Positions 1-6,466 are shown, numbered from the stretch's first letter. The stretch: 9,538 nt of DNA from Sulfurimonas sp. (GCA_027066935.1 JAMOMX010000298.1:1-9538), one strand, 5' to 3'. A program made the numbers and translations. The notes: generated by a model not told the origin, from the sequence alone.

Positions 1-798
1 GAGCTCAGTGCTAAACAAAAATATGAAGCCTTGGCTATTTTTGATATTAAAAAAGCTGCAAATATTTTAAAACCACTATATGACAATAATGATGATGGTT
101 ATGTAAGTATAGAAGTTGACCCGTATCTAAGTGATGATGCAGAAGGCACAATTGCAGAGGGGAAAAGGCTGTTTGCTGAGATTGGTCGTGAGAATGTGAT
201 GATTAAAGTTCCAGCAACAGATGCTGGATATGTTGCAATGAAAGAGCTTAGCGGTTGTGGTATCCCTGTAAATGCAACACTAATTTTTAAAAAATCTCAA
301 GCAATATCTTGTGCAAAAGCTTTTGAGGCTGGAGCAAAAATAAATGGTGGGGCTGTTGATACTGTAATTAGTGTATTTGTAAGTAGAATTGATAGAGCTT
401 TAGATATTGAATTAAAACAAAAAGGGATTGATGTAGCCCTTAGTGGAATATATAATAGTGCAGATATCTATAACTCTGTTCAAGAACTTGGAGTTGAGAA
501 ATGCCGAACTTTATTTGCTAGTACTGGTGTAAAGGATGACTCTCTACCTGCTCATTATTATATAGAAAAACTTTTAGCATACAACAGTGTAAATACTGCA
601 CCAATTGATACAATTAAAGCTTATGTTAAAAATGGGAAAAAAGATAAAGCATTGCCAATTTCAAAAGAGATAATTGAGGCACATTTTAAGAAAATAAAAG
701 ATGCAAATATCGATATTGATAAGGTTTTAGATAAACAAATAGATGATGGGCTAATAGCTTTTAAGGATGCATTTAAAGATATACTGGAGAACTTATGA
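1..798 (+). CDS. tal: Transaldolase, 5'-truncated by the window edge
   Basis: Transaldolase moves a dihydroxyacetone unit between sugar phosphates (sedoheptulose-7-P and glyceraldehyde-3-P to erythrose-4-P and fructose-6-P) in the cytosolic non-oxidative pentose phosphate pathway. The frame is open from base 1 (E-L-S-A-K...) and 265 residues are visible. Family members of this longer type are about 325 residues, so roughly 60 N-terminal residues, including the first catalytic Asp, lie upstream. The TTG at 31 is therefore an internal Leu codon, not the start. Visible active-site signatures are the Glu of SIEVDP (codon 112-114), the Schiff-base Lys of MIKVPAT (205-207), Asn of VNATLIF (271-273) and Ser of ISVFVSRID (370-372). 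The stop TGA overlaps the pilT start as ATGA, indicating translational coupling. The family call is secure; roles of individual residues follow E. coli TalB by alignment from memory. Confidence 0.95.
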   Translation, partial: ELSAKQKYEALAIFDIKKAANILKPLYDNNDDGYVSIEVDPYLSDDAEGTIAEGKRLFAEIGRENVMIKVPATDAGYVAMKELSGCGIPVNATLIFKKSQAISCAKAFEAGAKINGGAVDTVISVFVSRIDRALDIELKQKGIDVALSGIYNSADIYNSVQELGVEKCRTLFASTGVKDDSLPAHYYIEKLLAYNSVNTAPIDTIKAYVKNGKKDKALPISKEIIEAHFKKIKDANIDIDKVLDKQIDDGLIAFKDAFKDILENL

Positions 799-2000
799 AT
801 GAAAATAAGAAACAAATAGATTTTAGTCAATACGATTTTAAGTTAAGAGATAAAATAAATGATTATTTAAAAAAAATGATTGCATGGGGTGGAAGTGATT
901 TGCATGTAAAAGCAAAATCAACTATCCGCGCTAGAAAAGATGGAAAAATTCGTCCATTTCCAGGTTGGATAATCTCTAGTGATGAATCACGAACATTAGC
1001 AAAAGAGATTTTAAAAAGTGAATATAGTAAATTTGTTGAGCAAAAAGAGTTTGATACAGTTCATAAATATAATGTAAAATTTAGTTTTCGTGTAAATTTC
1101 TTTTTTCAAAAAGATGGAGTATCTGCTGTTTTTAGGCTTATACCTACAGATATACCATCACTTGCAGAATATCACATGCCTGAGATAATAAACTCCTTTG
1201 TAGAAAAAGAGAGAGGTTTAGTTTTAGTTACAGGTGCTACGGGTAGTGGGAAGTCAACTACACTTGCAGCAATAATAGATCAGATTAATCGCACAAAGTA
1301 TAAACATATAATAACTATTGAAGATCCTATAGAATTTACACATATTGATAGAAATTGTATTGTAAACCAGCGTTCAGTTGGAAGAGATACACTATCTTTT
1401 AAATCTGCTCTAAAGGCTGCCCTTCGTGAAGATCCAGATATCATTTTAGTTGGTGAGATTAGAGATCGAGAGACAGTTGATTTGGCTCTTCATGCAGCTG
1501 ATACTGGACATTTGGTTTTTTCAACTCTACATACAACAGATGCAAAAGATACTATAAATCGTTTGGTTTCATATTTTCCATCCGATGAGCAACATCGTGT
1601 TAGGGTCTCTTTATCTAATGTAATTCAAGGCATAGTAACACAAAGATTGCTTCCAACAGAAGATGAAACAGGTAAAATTACTGGTCGTCGTGCAGCTGTA
1701 GAGGTGTTAGTTCGTACGGCAACTATTGAAAAATTAATAATTGAAGGGAGAGATGGTGAAATACCAGATGCGCTAGAAGCAGGTCATGATCATTATAAAT
1801 CACAAACATTTGATCAATCTATTTTTGAGCTTTATAAAGAGGGTGTAATATCTAAAAAAACTGCATTAAATGCGGCTACTAGTGCATCAGATTTGGAGTT
1901 AAGAATGAGTGGCTTTGGTAGTACAAAAGGTATTTCAAAAGATTCAACACAAAAAGGTGATGCCAATCATATAGATGAAGATGTTTTTGATTTAAAATAG
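795..2000 (+). CDS. pilT: PilT-type twitching motility / pilus retraction ATPase
   Basis: Secretion-type hexameric ATPase of the PilT/PilU branch, expected at the cytoplasmic base of a type IV pilus where it drives filament disassembly. Of 401 residues, about 25-110 form the PAS-like N domain (SDLHVKA at 34-40). The RecA-like domain follows, with Walker A GATGSGKST (147-155), Asp box TIEDPIEFTH (174-183), Walker B DPDIILVGEI (213-222) and His box HLVFSTLHTTDA (239-250). Canonical PilT is about 345 residues. This one has a short N-terminal extension and a polar, acidic tail after about 370. The C-terminal AIRNLIRE motif aligns with TIEKLIIE (310-317), so both Arg are lost. A GGAGA ribosome site (786-790) precedes the ATG, which overlaps the tal stop. 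No other pilus gene is in the window. PilU or another PilT paralogue cannot be excluded. Confidence 0.9.
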   Translation: MNENKKQIDFSQYDFKLRDKINDYLKKMIAWGGSDLHVKAKSTIRARKDGKIRPFPGWIISSDESRTLAKEILKSEYSKFVEQKEFDTVHKYNVKFSFRVNFFFQKDGVSAVFRLIPTDIPSLAEYHMPEIINSFVEKERGLVLVTGATGSGKSTTLAAIIDQINRTKYKHIITIEDPIEFTHIDRNCIVNQRSVGRDTLSFKSALKAALREDPDIILVGEIRDRETVDLALHAADTGHLVFSTLHTTDAKDTINRLVSYFPSDEQHRVRVSLSNVIQGIVTQRLLPTEDETGKITGRRAAVEVLVRTATIEKLIIEGRDGEIPDALEAGHDHYKSQTFDQSIFELYKEGVISKKTALNAATSASDLELRMSGFGSTKGISKDSTQKGDANHIDEDVFDLK

Positions 2001-2012
2001 ACTTAACACTTT

Positions 2013-2036
2013 TTAAAGCTTGAATCTTGTATAATT
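2013..2036 (+). promoter_or_regulatory. Candidate sigma-70 promoter of rplY-pth
   Basis: A perfect TATAAT lies at 2030-2035 in the 62-base gap between pilT and rplY, preceded by TTG and a T/A-rich stretch. No clear -35 is seen at 17-base spacing: TTGAAT at 2020-2025 is too close. This fits Campylobacterota promoters, where the -35 is poorly conserved. Transcription would start near 2042, giving a leader of about 20 bases before the ATG at 2063. This suggests the translation genes start a new transcript after pilT. Confidence 0.6.
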
Positions 2037-2062
2037 CCAAACATTTTTATTAAGGATTTAAT

Positions 2063-2599
2063 ATGTTAGAAGGTATAGTTAGAGAGAGTATTGGTAAAAA
2101 GGGTGTTAAAGCTCTTCGCCGTGATGGATATCTAATTGCAAATATTTATGCAAAAGGTTTAGAGAATGTTAACGCAGCATTCAAAATGAACGATTATATC
2201 CGTAGTGTGCGCAACAAAGACACATTGGTTTTCCCTGTTAAAGTGGATGGCAAAGAATTAAATGTTGTAGTTCAAGCATATGAATCTCAACCACTTACAG
2301 GTATACTTTTACATGTAGATTTAATGGTAGCACAACCAGGTGTTCTTACACATTATATGGTTCCTGTTGAAGCTGTTGGAACTCCAGTTGGTCTTAAAAA
2401 TAAGGGTCTTTTAAATGTAGCAAAACCTCGTTTAAGAGTTAAAACTACAGTTGAAAATCTTCCAAATACAATTAAAATAGATGTTACTGATTTAGATATT
2501 GGAGATTCAAAACTTATTCGTGATTTAGACACTATTGATGGTGTTACATTCACTGATGATGGTCGTGTATCTGTTTTAAGTATCATTAAAGCAAAATAG
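2063..2599 (+). CDS. rplY: Large ribosomal subunit protein bL25 (Ctc/TL5 form)
   Basis: Ribosomal protein that binds 5S rRNA in the central protuberance of the 50S subunit; the long two-domain form is known as general stress protein Ctc or TL5. The 178 residues show the N-terminal 5S-binding beta-barrel (about 1-92, opening MLEGIVRES and reaching LLHVDLM near 82-88) and the C-terminal beta-rich TL5 domain (about 95-175, with VPVEAVGTPVG and VENLPNTIKIDVTDL). The short E. coli L25 has only the first domain. The start is fixed by TAAGGA at 2051-2056, six bases before ATG. pth follows after 2 bases, a pairing common in bacteria, so the two are almost certainly co-transcribed from the promoter at about 2030. 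Confidence 0.95.
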   Translation: MLEGIVRESIGKKGVKALRRDGYLIANIYAKGLENVNAAFKMNDYIRSVRNKDTLVFPVKVDGKELNVVVQAYESQPLTGILLHVDLMVAQPGVLTHYMVPVEAVGTPVGLKNKGLLNVAKPRLRVKTTVENLPNTIKIDVTDLDIGDSKLIRDLDTIDGVTFTDDGRVSVLSIIKAK

Positions 2600-2601
2600 T
2601 T

Positions 2602-3159
2602 ATGCTTGTAGTTGGTCTGGGAAATCCTGGTTCCAGCTACGAAAAAACTCGCCACAACATTGGTTTTATGGTGATAGATGAGTTAATATCTCGCCATAAT
2701 GCTTCAAAGCTAAATTCATCCTCTTTTAATGGGGAACTTTTTAAATATTCAAATCATTTTTTATTAAAACCGCTTACTTTTATGAATCTATCTGGTAAAT
2801 CTATTGTTGCTGTTAAAAAATTTTATAAAATTGAGGATGTTGTTGTAATACATGATGATTTAGATTTAGAATTTGGCACTATTCGTTTTAAAAAAGGTGG
2901 TGGTCATGGTGGACATAATGGTCTAAAGTCTACAGATGAAAATATTACAAATGAGTATAGCCGTATAAGGTTAGGTATTGGTAAACCTGAACATAAATCT
3001 CAAGTTTCATCTTATGTGTTAAGTGATTTTAATGAAAAAGAGCTCACCCATCTTAGTCAATGGATTAAACAAGTGTGTGAAGCGATAGAAGATTTATTTG
3101 ATAATTCTTTAGAAGATGTAAGTTCTAAACATACAATAAAAAAATTTCAGCTAGAATAA
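2602..3159 (+). CDS. pth: Peptidyl-tRNA hydrolase
   Basis: Cytosolic esterase that cleaves peptidyl-tRNA released prematurely from ribosomes, recycling tRNA. The 185 residues match the normal size of bacterial Pth1 and begin with the family signature LVVGLGNPGSSYEKTRHNIG. With a constant offset of 8 from E. coli numbering, all expected active-site residues are present: Asn8, His18 (catalytic base), Asn62 of FMNLSG, Asp85 of IHDDLDL and Asn106 of GGHGGHNGLKS. The gene follows rplY after 2 bases and has no strong ribosome site of its own, so translation probably depends on ribosomes ending rplY. The next gene begins about 56 bases downstream behind its own promoter-like site. Confidence 0.97.
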   Translation: MLVVGLGNPGSSYEKTRHNIGFMVIDELISRHNASKLNSSSFNGELFKYSNHFLLKPLTFMNLSGKSIVAVKKFYKIEDVVVIHDDLDLEFGTIRFKKGGGHGGHNGLKSTDENITNEYSRIRLGIGKPEHKSQVSSYVLSDFNEKELTHLSQWIKQVCEAIEDLFDNSLEDVSSKHTIKKFQLE

Positions 3160-3161
3160 CG

Positions 3162-3182
3162 TTAAAGTGATTGAGTATAATT
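3162..3182 (+). promoter_or_regulatory. Candidate sigma-70 promoter of the lptG-like gene
   Basis: TATAAT at 3176-3181 sits 17 bases after the pth stop, in the 56-base gap before the permease ATG at 3216. TTAAAG (3162-3167) lies 8 bases upstream. The same TTAAAG word occurs 11 bases before the TATAAT of the rplY promoter. No proper -35 is seen. A start near 3188 would give a leader of about 28 bases, which makes the TTG at 3171 an unlikely start codon. Confidence 0.55.
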
Positions 3183-3206
3183 TGGATTACTTCAGATATT
3201 ATGAGA

Positions 3207-3218
3207 AAGGAAATAATG
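3207..3218 (+). promoter_or_regulatory. Ribosome binding site that fixes the permease start
   Basis: AAGGA at 3207-3211 stands four bases before the ATG at 3216 and is the best Shine-Dalgarno match near the 5' end of this gene. In-frame alternatives at 3171 (TTG) and 3201 (ATG) lack a comparable match. The TTG overlaps the -10-like hexamer region. ATG 3216 also begins the protein just before the first membrane segment, as in family members. Confidence 0.7.
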
Positions 3219-4286
3219 TTAGTATTTAAATATATATCTTATCATTTTTTAAAATATTTTTTTATCATTTTAACTGCATTAGTTCTTTTTGCTGTAGGTT
3301 TTGATTATACAGCTACTGGGGGAAACCTTGCATCTTCTGCAAACTTATTGGTGATTTTTTTAGCCTATAAAGTTTTTTTTGCTGTAGATATGCTTGTGCC
3401 AATATCATTAGTCTTTGCAATGATATCTACTAAAGTTTTTTTGATTCGCTCAAATGCTTTAGTGTCTTTTTATTCCCTTGGGTACTCAAAAGTTCAAATT
3501 TTAAACCCTTTTATAATAGTGTCTATGTTAATAATAGCTATATATATCACCTTACATACAAGTTCATCTTTTGCAAAGGCAAATGAGTTCGCAAATAATA
3601 TTAAAAGCAATTCTGAGTATTTAAGTCCATCAAGAGATCTATTTTTTTCATATAAAAATAAGTTTGTATATTTTTCTAAATTATTACCACTTCAATCTAA
3701 AGCCGAAGGTATAAGAATATTTAGTGTTGATAAAGGAAGCTTAAAAGAGGTTATTGTTGCTGATTCAGCTGTTTATAAAGATGAATTTTGGCATATTAAA
3801 AATGCTGATATTATTATAAAGCCTGATAGTTTAGGATATGATTCATTAGGGATTACACTAAAAAACAATCAAGATTTAAAGCTATTGGAGGGTTTTCGCC
3901 CTAAAATGTTAGATCAAGTTTATGAGGGAAAAGTTAATTTTACTATAGGTGATGCAATAGAAGCGTTACTTATTTTACAAGATCATAATGTCAATATTCA
4001 AAGTATAAAAGGGGCACTTTATAAAATTTTTATCTATCCATTTTTTGCGCCTTGTTTGGTAGTAATAATTTTCTTTTTTGTTCCAATTAGTTCAAGAAAT
4101 ATAAATATTTCAATATTTAGTTTTGGTGCAATTATAGCTACTTTAATGATATGGGGAGTTATGTTTATGTTATCTGAATTTGCTAAAAATAAAACAATTC
4201 CAGTGGAGATTGGTATTATATTGCCAGTTGTAATATTATCTATGATAGCATTGCGCCAATGGCGAAAATACCGACTTTCTAGTTGA
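3216..4286 (+). CDS. LptF/LptG (YjgP/YjgQ) family LPS-export permease
   Basis: Predicted inner-membrane permease subunit of the LptBFG transporter, which extracts lipopolysaccharide from the inner membrane and passes it to the LptC-A-D bridge. From ATG 3216 the product is 356 residues, the usual family length. The layout is the family one: three N-terminal membrane helices (about 11-31, 45-68, 96-113), a large periplasmic beta-jellyroll domain (about 115-265), then three C-terminal helices (about 272-291, 298-320, 330-347) and a basic end RQWRKYRLSS. VFLIRSNALVSFYSLGYSK after helix 2 resembles the coupling-helix region contacting LptB. LptG is more likely than LptF from this chromosomal position in Campylobacterota, but this is inference and I give no symbol. 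A longer start at TTG 3171 is possible but poorly supported. Confidence 0.85.
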   Translation: MLVFKYISYHFLKYFFIILTALVLFAVGFDYTATGGNLASSANLLVIFLAYKVFFAVDMLVPISLVFAMISTKVFLIRSNALVSFYSLGYSKVQILNPFIIVSMLIIAIYITLHTSSSFAKANEFANNIKSNSEYLSPSRDLFFSYKNKFVYFSKLLPLQSKAEGIRIFSVDKGSLKEVIVADSAVYKDEFWHIKNADIIIKPDSLGYDSLGITLKNNQDLKLLEGFRPKMLDQVYEGKVNFTIGDAIEALLILQDHNVNIQSIKGALYKIFIYPFFAPCLVVIIFFFVPISSRNINISIFSFGAIIATLMIWGVMFMLSEFAKNKTIPVEIGIILPVVILSMIALRQWRKYRLSS

Positions 4287-4393
4287 AAAAATAGATTAAA
4301 TATATAGATTGGTATAAGAAAATATCTGTTCATAACAAAAGTATAAGCACACTTTAGGTAAAATAACTAAATTTTATTTTACGGATATTTATA
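4287..4393 (+). promoter_or_regulatory. Intergenic region before lysA with -10-like sites
   Basis: This 107-base, very AT-rich gap is the longest in the window and is the likely lysA control region. It holds three -10-like words: TATAAG at 4313-4318, TATAAG at 4342-4347 and TAAAAT at 4359-4364. None has a convincing -35. ATAGATT is repeated at 4291-4297 and 4304-4310. A ribosome site ACGGAT (4381-4386) lies seven bases before the lysA ATG. No rho-independent terminator for the upstream permease gene is visible, so read-through into lysA is possible. Which -10 is used cannot be decided from sequence. Confidence 0.4.
4358..4382. repeat. 9-bp perfect inverted repeat in the lysA leader
   Basis: GTAAAATAA (4358-4366) and TTATTTTAC (4374-4382) are exact reverse complements separated by 7 bases. 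The left arm contains the -10-like TAAAAT and the right arm touches the lysA ribosome site ACGGAT. As DNA it could be an operator. As RNA it could be a weak hairpin near the ribosome site, with one G-C and eight A-U pairs. It is not followed by a T-run, so it is not a classical terminator. Confidence 0.5.
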
Positions 4394-5599
4394 ATGGATT
4401 TTAAAGCTTTAGCTAATAAATATAACACACCTCTTTATATATATGATTTAGATTATATGAGTGTTCAGTATGAAAAACTCAAATCTGCTTTTAAAGCACA
4501 TTCAAGCATTATGGCTTATGCTGTAAAAGCAAACTCAAACCTAAGTGTAATAAAACATTTTGCTGATTTAGGTAGTGGTGCTGATTGTGTGTCAATTGGT
4601 GAAGTTCGTCGTGCGATACTTGCAGGTGTACCACCATATAAAATACTTTTTTCAGGTGTTGGTAAAAAAGATGATGAGATTAAAGAAGCTATTGAGACAG
4701 ATATATTGTATATAAATGTTGAGAGTGAGGCTGAGCTTAATCGTGTTGAGGCAATAGCAAAAGAATTAAATAAAAGATGTCGCATAAGTATTAGAGTAAA
4801 TCCAAATATTGATCCTAAAACTCATCCATATATTTCAACAGGCTTACATGAAAATAAGTTTGGTGTAGAGATAGCTACTGCTAAAAGAATGTATATAAAA
4901 TCAAAAAATTCTGATAATTTAGATCCAGTTGGTATACATTTTCATATTGGAAGCCAACTTACAGAATTAAAACCTATCTATGAAGCTAGTGAGATAGTAG
5001 CTGATATGCTTCGTTCACTTCAAGCGATAGATATTGAGTTGAAGTTCTTTGACATTGGTGGTGGTCTAGGAGTTCAGTATGATGATGAAACTACAATTAC
5101 CCCTTATGATTATGCACAAGCAATTTTAAGTACTCTAAAAGGGCTTGAATTAACTATTATTTGTGAACCTGGAAGATTTTTAACTGCAAATGCTGGATAT
5201 TTTTTAACTAAAGTTCTTTATGAAAAGAAAAATGGTGAAAAAAGATTTGTAATAGTTGATGGTGCTATGAATGATCTTCTTAGACCAAGTCTTTATAATG
5301 CTTATCATAAGATAGAAGCAGTCTCTAAAAATGATGGTGAAAAATCAAAAGCTGATGTGGTTGGACCTGTTTGTGAGAGTGGTGATTTTATTGCAAAAGA
5401 TTGTTTTTTGCCAAGCTTAGAACATAATGATTTAGTTGTTGTACATAGTGCAGGAGCTTATGGCTTTGGTATGGGCAGTAACTATAACACTCGCGCTCGT
5501 AGTGCAGAAGTAGCTTTAAAAAATGGTGATGATAGGCTTATTCGTAAACGAGAAAGTTTTGATGACTTAATAGCACTAGAGAAAGAATTTTTGGATTAA
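4394..5599 (+). CDS. lysA: Diaminopimelate decarboxylase
   Basis: PLP enzyme (alanine racemase-like fold type III) that decarboxylates meso-diaminopimelate to L-lysine, the last step of the cytosolic DAP pathway. The 401 residues are full length. Motifs in order: PLP-binding Lys45 in YAVKANSN (42-49), HIGSQ (184-188), the phosphate-binding glycines FDIGGGLG (219-226), CEPGR (257-261), RPSLYNAYH (297-305), the C-terminal catalytic CESGD with Cys327, which faces the partner active site in the dimer, and GAYGFGMGSNYN (354-365). These separate it from ornithine/arginine decarboxylases. The start is the first in-frame ATG behind ACGGAT. The stop is one base before the next gene, so lysA and the HAD gene are one transcription and probably translation unit. 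Confidence 0.95.
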   Translation: MDFKALANKYNTPLYIYDLDYMSVQYEKLKSAFKAHSSIMAYAVKANSNLSVIKHFADLGSGADCVSIGEVRRAILAGVPPYKILFSGVGKKDDEIKEAIETDILYINVESEAELNRVEAIAKELNKRCRISIRVNPNIDPKTHPYISTGLHENKFGVEIATAKRMYIKSKNSDNLDPVGIHFHIGSQLTELKPIYEASEIVADMLRSLQAIDIELKFFDIGGGLGVQYDDETTITPYDYAQAILSTLKGLELTIICEPGRFLTANAGYFLTKVLYEKKNGEKRFVIVDGAMNDLLRPSLYNAYHKIEAVSKNDGEKSKADVVGPVCESGDFIAKDCFLPSLEHNDLVVVHSAGAYGFGMGSNYNTRARSAEVALKNGDDRLIRKRESFDDLIALEKEFLD

Positions 5600-5600
5600 A

Positions 5601-6380
5601 ATGTATTTTATTGATGTTCAAGGTACTTTGATTAGTGATGTAGATAAAAGCCCAATTTGTGGAGCTGTAGAATTTATTGATAAATTAAATAAAGAAAATA
5701 TTCCATATATGGTTGTTACAAACAACACTAAAAAAGACTCTTTTGATTTTTATGAGTTTTTAAAAAATAGTGGATTTGACTTTGGCTTTGATAAATACCT
5801 TGATCCTTTAATGTTGTTAGACTCTAAAGTTAATAAAAATGCAGTAGCAGCTTATGGTGCACAAGAGTTTTTAAATACTCTAAAAAATATGGGCTATACG
5901 CTAGATTATAAAAATCCAAAAACGGTATTAGTAGCTATAAAAGAAGATTTTAGTGCAGATGAGTATGCTCAGATGATTGATTTTTTACTTTTGGGAGCTA
6001 AACTTATTGGTATGCATGAGACATCTATATATGCAAAAAACAACAAACGCTATCCAGGTGTTGGAGCAGTTTTAAAACTTTTAGAGTTTGCAACAAGTGT
6101 TGATTATGATGTTGTTGGAAAACCAAGTTTAGCATTTTATGCGGAGGCTCTAAAGAGATTGCAAACTCAATACGCAGATGCTAAGTATGAAAATATAACT
6201 ATGATTAGTGATGATGTTAAAGGTGATTTAGGTGGAGCAAAAGAACTTGGGATGAAAACTATATTTGTTACAAGCGGTAAATATAAAACAGCAAAAGAGA
6301 TAGTTCCATTTTTAGATAAAAAATTAAAACCTGATGAGATTTTTGCAAATATGCAAGAGATTTTAGATAAGGAACTGTAG
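5601..6380 (+). CDS. HAD-superfamily subclass IIA (NagD-like) protein, variant motif I
   Basis: Cytosolic HAD-fold protein of 259 residues, matching NagD/pNPPase-like size: core, then a C2-type cap (about 75-190), then core. Motif I is FIDVQGTLI: nucleophile Asp5 is present, but the position of the usual second Asp, the general acid/base of HAD phosphatases, is Gln7 (codon CAA, 5619-5621). Motif II is VVTNNT (38-43), motif III Lys174 in VGKPS, and motif IV MISDDVKGDLGGA (201-213) with Asp204 and Asp209 for Mg2+. All else looks intact, so this is a real, expressed protein rather than a decayed one. Phosphatase activity is uncertain because of Gln7; substrate unknown. It begins one base after lysA, with no good ribosome site of its own, pointing to coupling. 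It lies between lysine and phenylalanine genes, but a role in either pathway is not shown. Confidence 0.85.
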   Translation: MYFIDVQGTLISDVDKSPICGAVEFIDKLNKENIPYMVVTNNTKKDSFDFYEFLKNSGFDFGFDKYLDPLMLLDSKVNKNAVAAYGAQEFLNTLKNMGYTLDYKNPKTVLVAIKEDFSADEYAQMIDFLLLGAKLIGMHETSIYAKNNKRYPGVGAVLKLLEFATSVDYDVVGKPSLAFYAEALKRLQTQYADAKYENITMISDDVKGDLGGAKELGMKTIFVTSGKYKTAKEIVPFLDKKLKPDEIFANMQEILDKEL

Positions 6381-6385
6381 TAATG
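6369..6385 (+). promoter_or_regulatory. Ribosome binding site for a 27-codon small ORF
   Basis: AAGGA at 6369-6373, inside the end of the HAD gene, lies nine bases before an ATG at 6383. This is as good as the Shine-Dalgarno matches of the main genes here and is the chief reason to take the following small ORF seriously. Confidence 0.35.
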
Positions 6386-6466
6386 CAAAATTTTGAGATG
6401 GAAAATTTTACAAAGAACCGATTATCCCTTTGTGATAAATTTCTTTGGAGTAGAGGAATAACATGA
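6383..6466 (+). CDS. Possible small protein or leader peptide upstream of pheA
   Basis: An ATG-started ORF of 27 codons fills the gap between the HAD gene (stop at 6380) and pheA. It starts two bases after the HAD stop and ends with TGA overlapping the pheA start as ATGA (6463-6466), the arrangement of the tal-pilT pair. The peptide opens MQNFEMENFTKN and ends WSRGIT. It has three Phe and one Trp, no signal sequence and no membrane segment, and I recognise no family. It may be translated to feed ribosomes onto pheA, act as a weak phenylalanine-sensing leader, or be chance. It is far less Phe-rich than the E. coli pheA leader and no terminator/antiterminator is seen. Conservation in related genomes would decide. 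Confidence 0.35.
   Translation: MQNFEMENFTKNRLSLCDKFLWSRGIT
6387..6409. repeat. Repeated AAAATTTT palindromes
   Basis: The self-complementary octamer AAAATTTT occurs at 6387-6394 and 6402-6409, separated by GAGATGG. The unit can be read as a direct repeat or as an A-U stem of 8 pairs with a 7-base loop. It falls within the possible small ORF and accounts for its NFEMENF peptide. The stem would be weak and no T-run follows, so a terminator is unlikely. Confidence 0.4.
6410..6433. repeat. Short inverted repeat upstream of pheA
   Basis: ACAAAG (6410-6415) and CTTTGT (6428-6433) can pair over six bases around a 12-base loop, directly after the AAAATTTT pair. The stem is short and no T-run follows. 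It might fold in the mRNA ahead of the pheA ribosome site (AGAGGA, 6452-6457) but could be chance. Confidence 0.25.

Noticed and set aside
1..6. GAGCTC (SacI site) at the window edge as a cloning junction
   Set aside because: It is in frame with transaldolase and another GAGCTC occurs at 3040-3045, so it need not be artificial.
31..798. TTG at 31 as the start of transaldolase
   Set aside because: The frame is open back to base 1 with transaldolase-like sequence (YEALAIFDIKKAA), and the product would lack about 70 residues; the gene simply begins outside the window.
621..830. Minus-strand ORF opposite tal/pilT
   Set aside because: It is a low-complexity shadow of transaldolase coding sequence and shows no family features.
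2353..2655. Minus-strand ORF opposite rplY/pth
   Set aside because: It lies wholly over two well-recognised genes and resembles no known protein.
3171..3215. TTG 3171 or ATG 3201 as start of the permease
   Set aside because: TTG overlaps the TATAAT region and neither has a ribosome site as good as AAGGA before ATG 3216, which also fits the family N-terminus.
4287..4393. Lysine riboswitch in front of lysA
   Set aside because: The gap is only 107 bases and lacks the conserved multi-helix L-box elements.
6387..6445. Rho-independent terminator or classical attenuator before pheA
   Set aside because: The stems are A-U rich or short, and no T-run follows; the region also runs straight into the pheA ribosome site.
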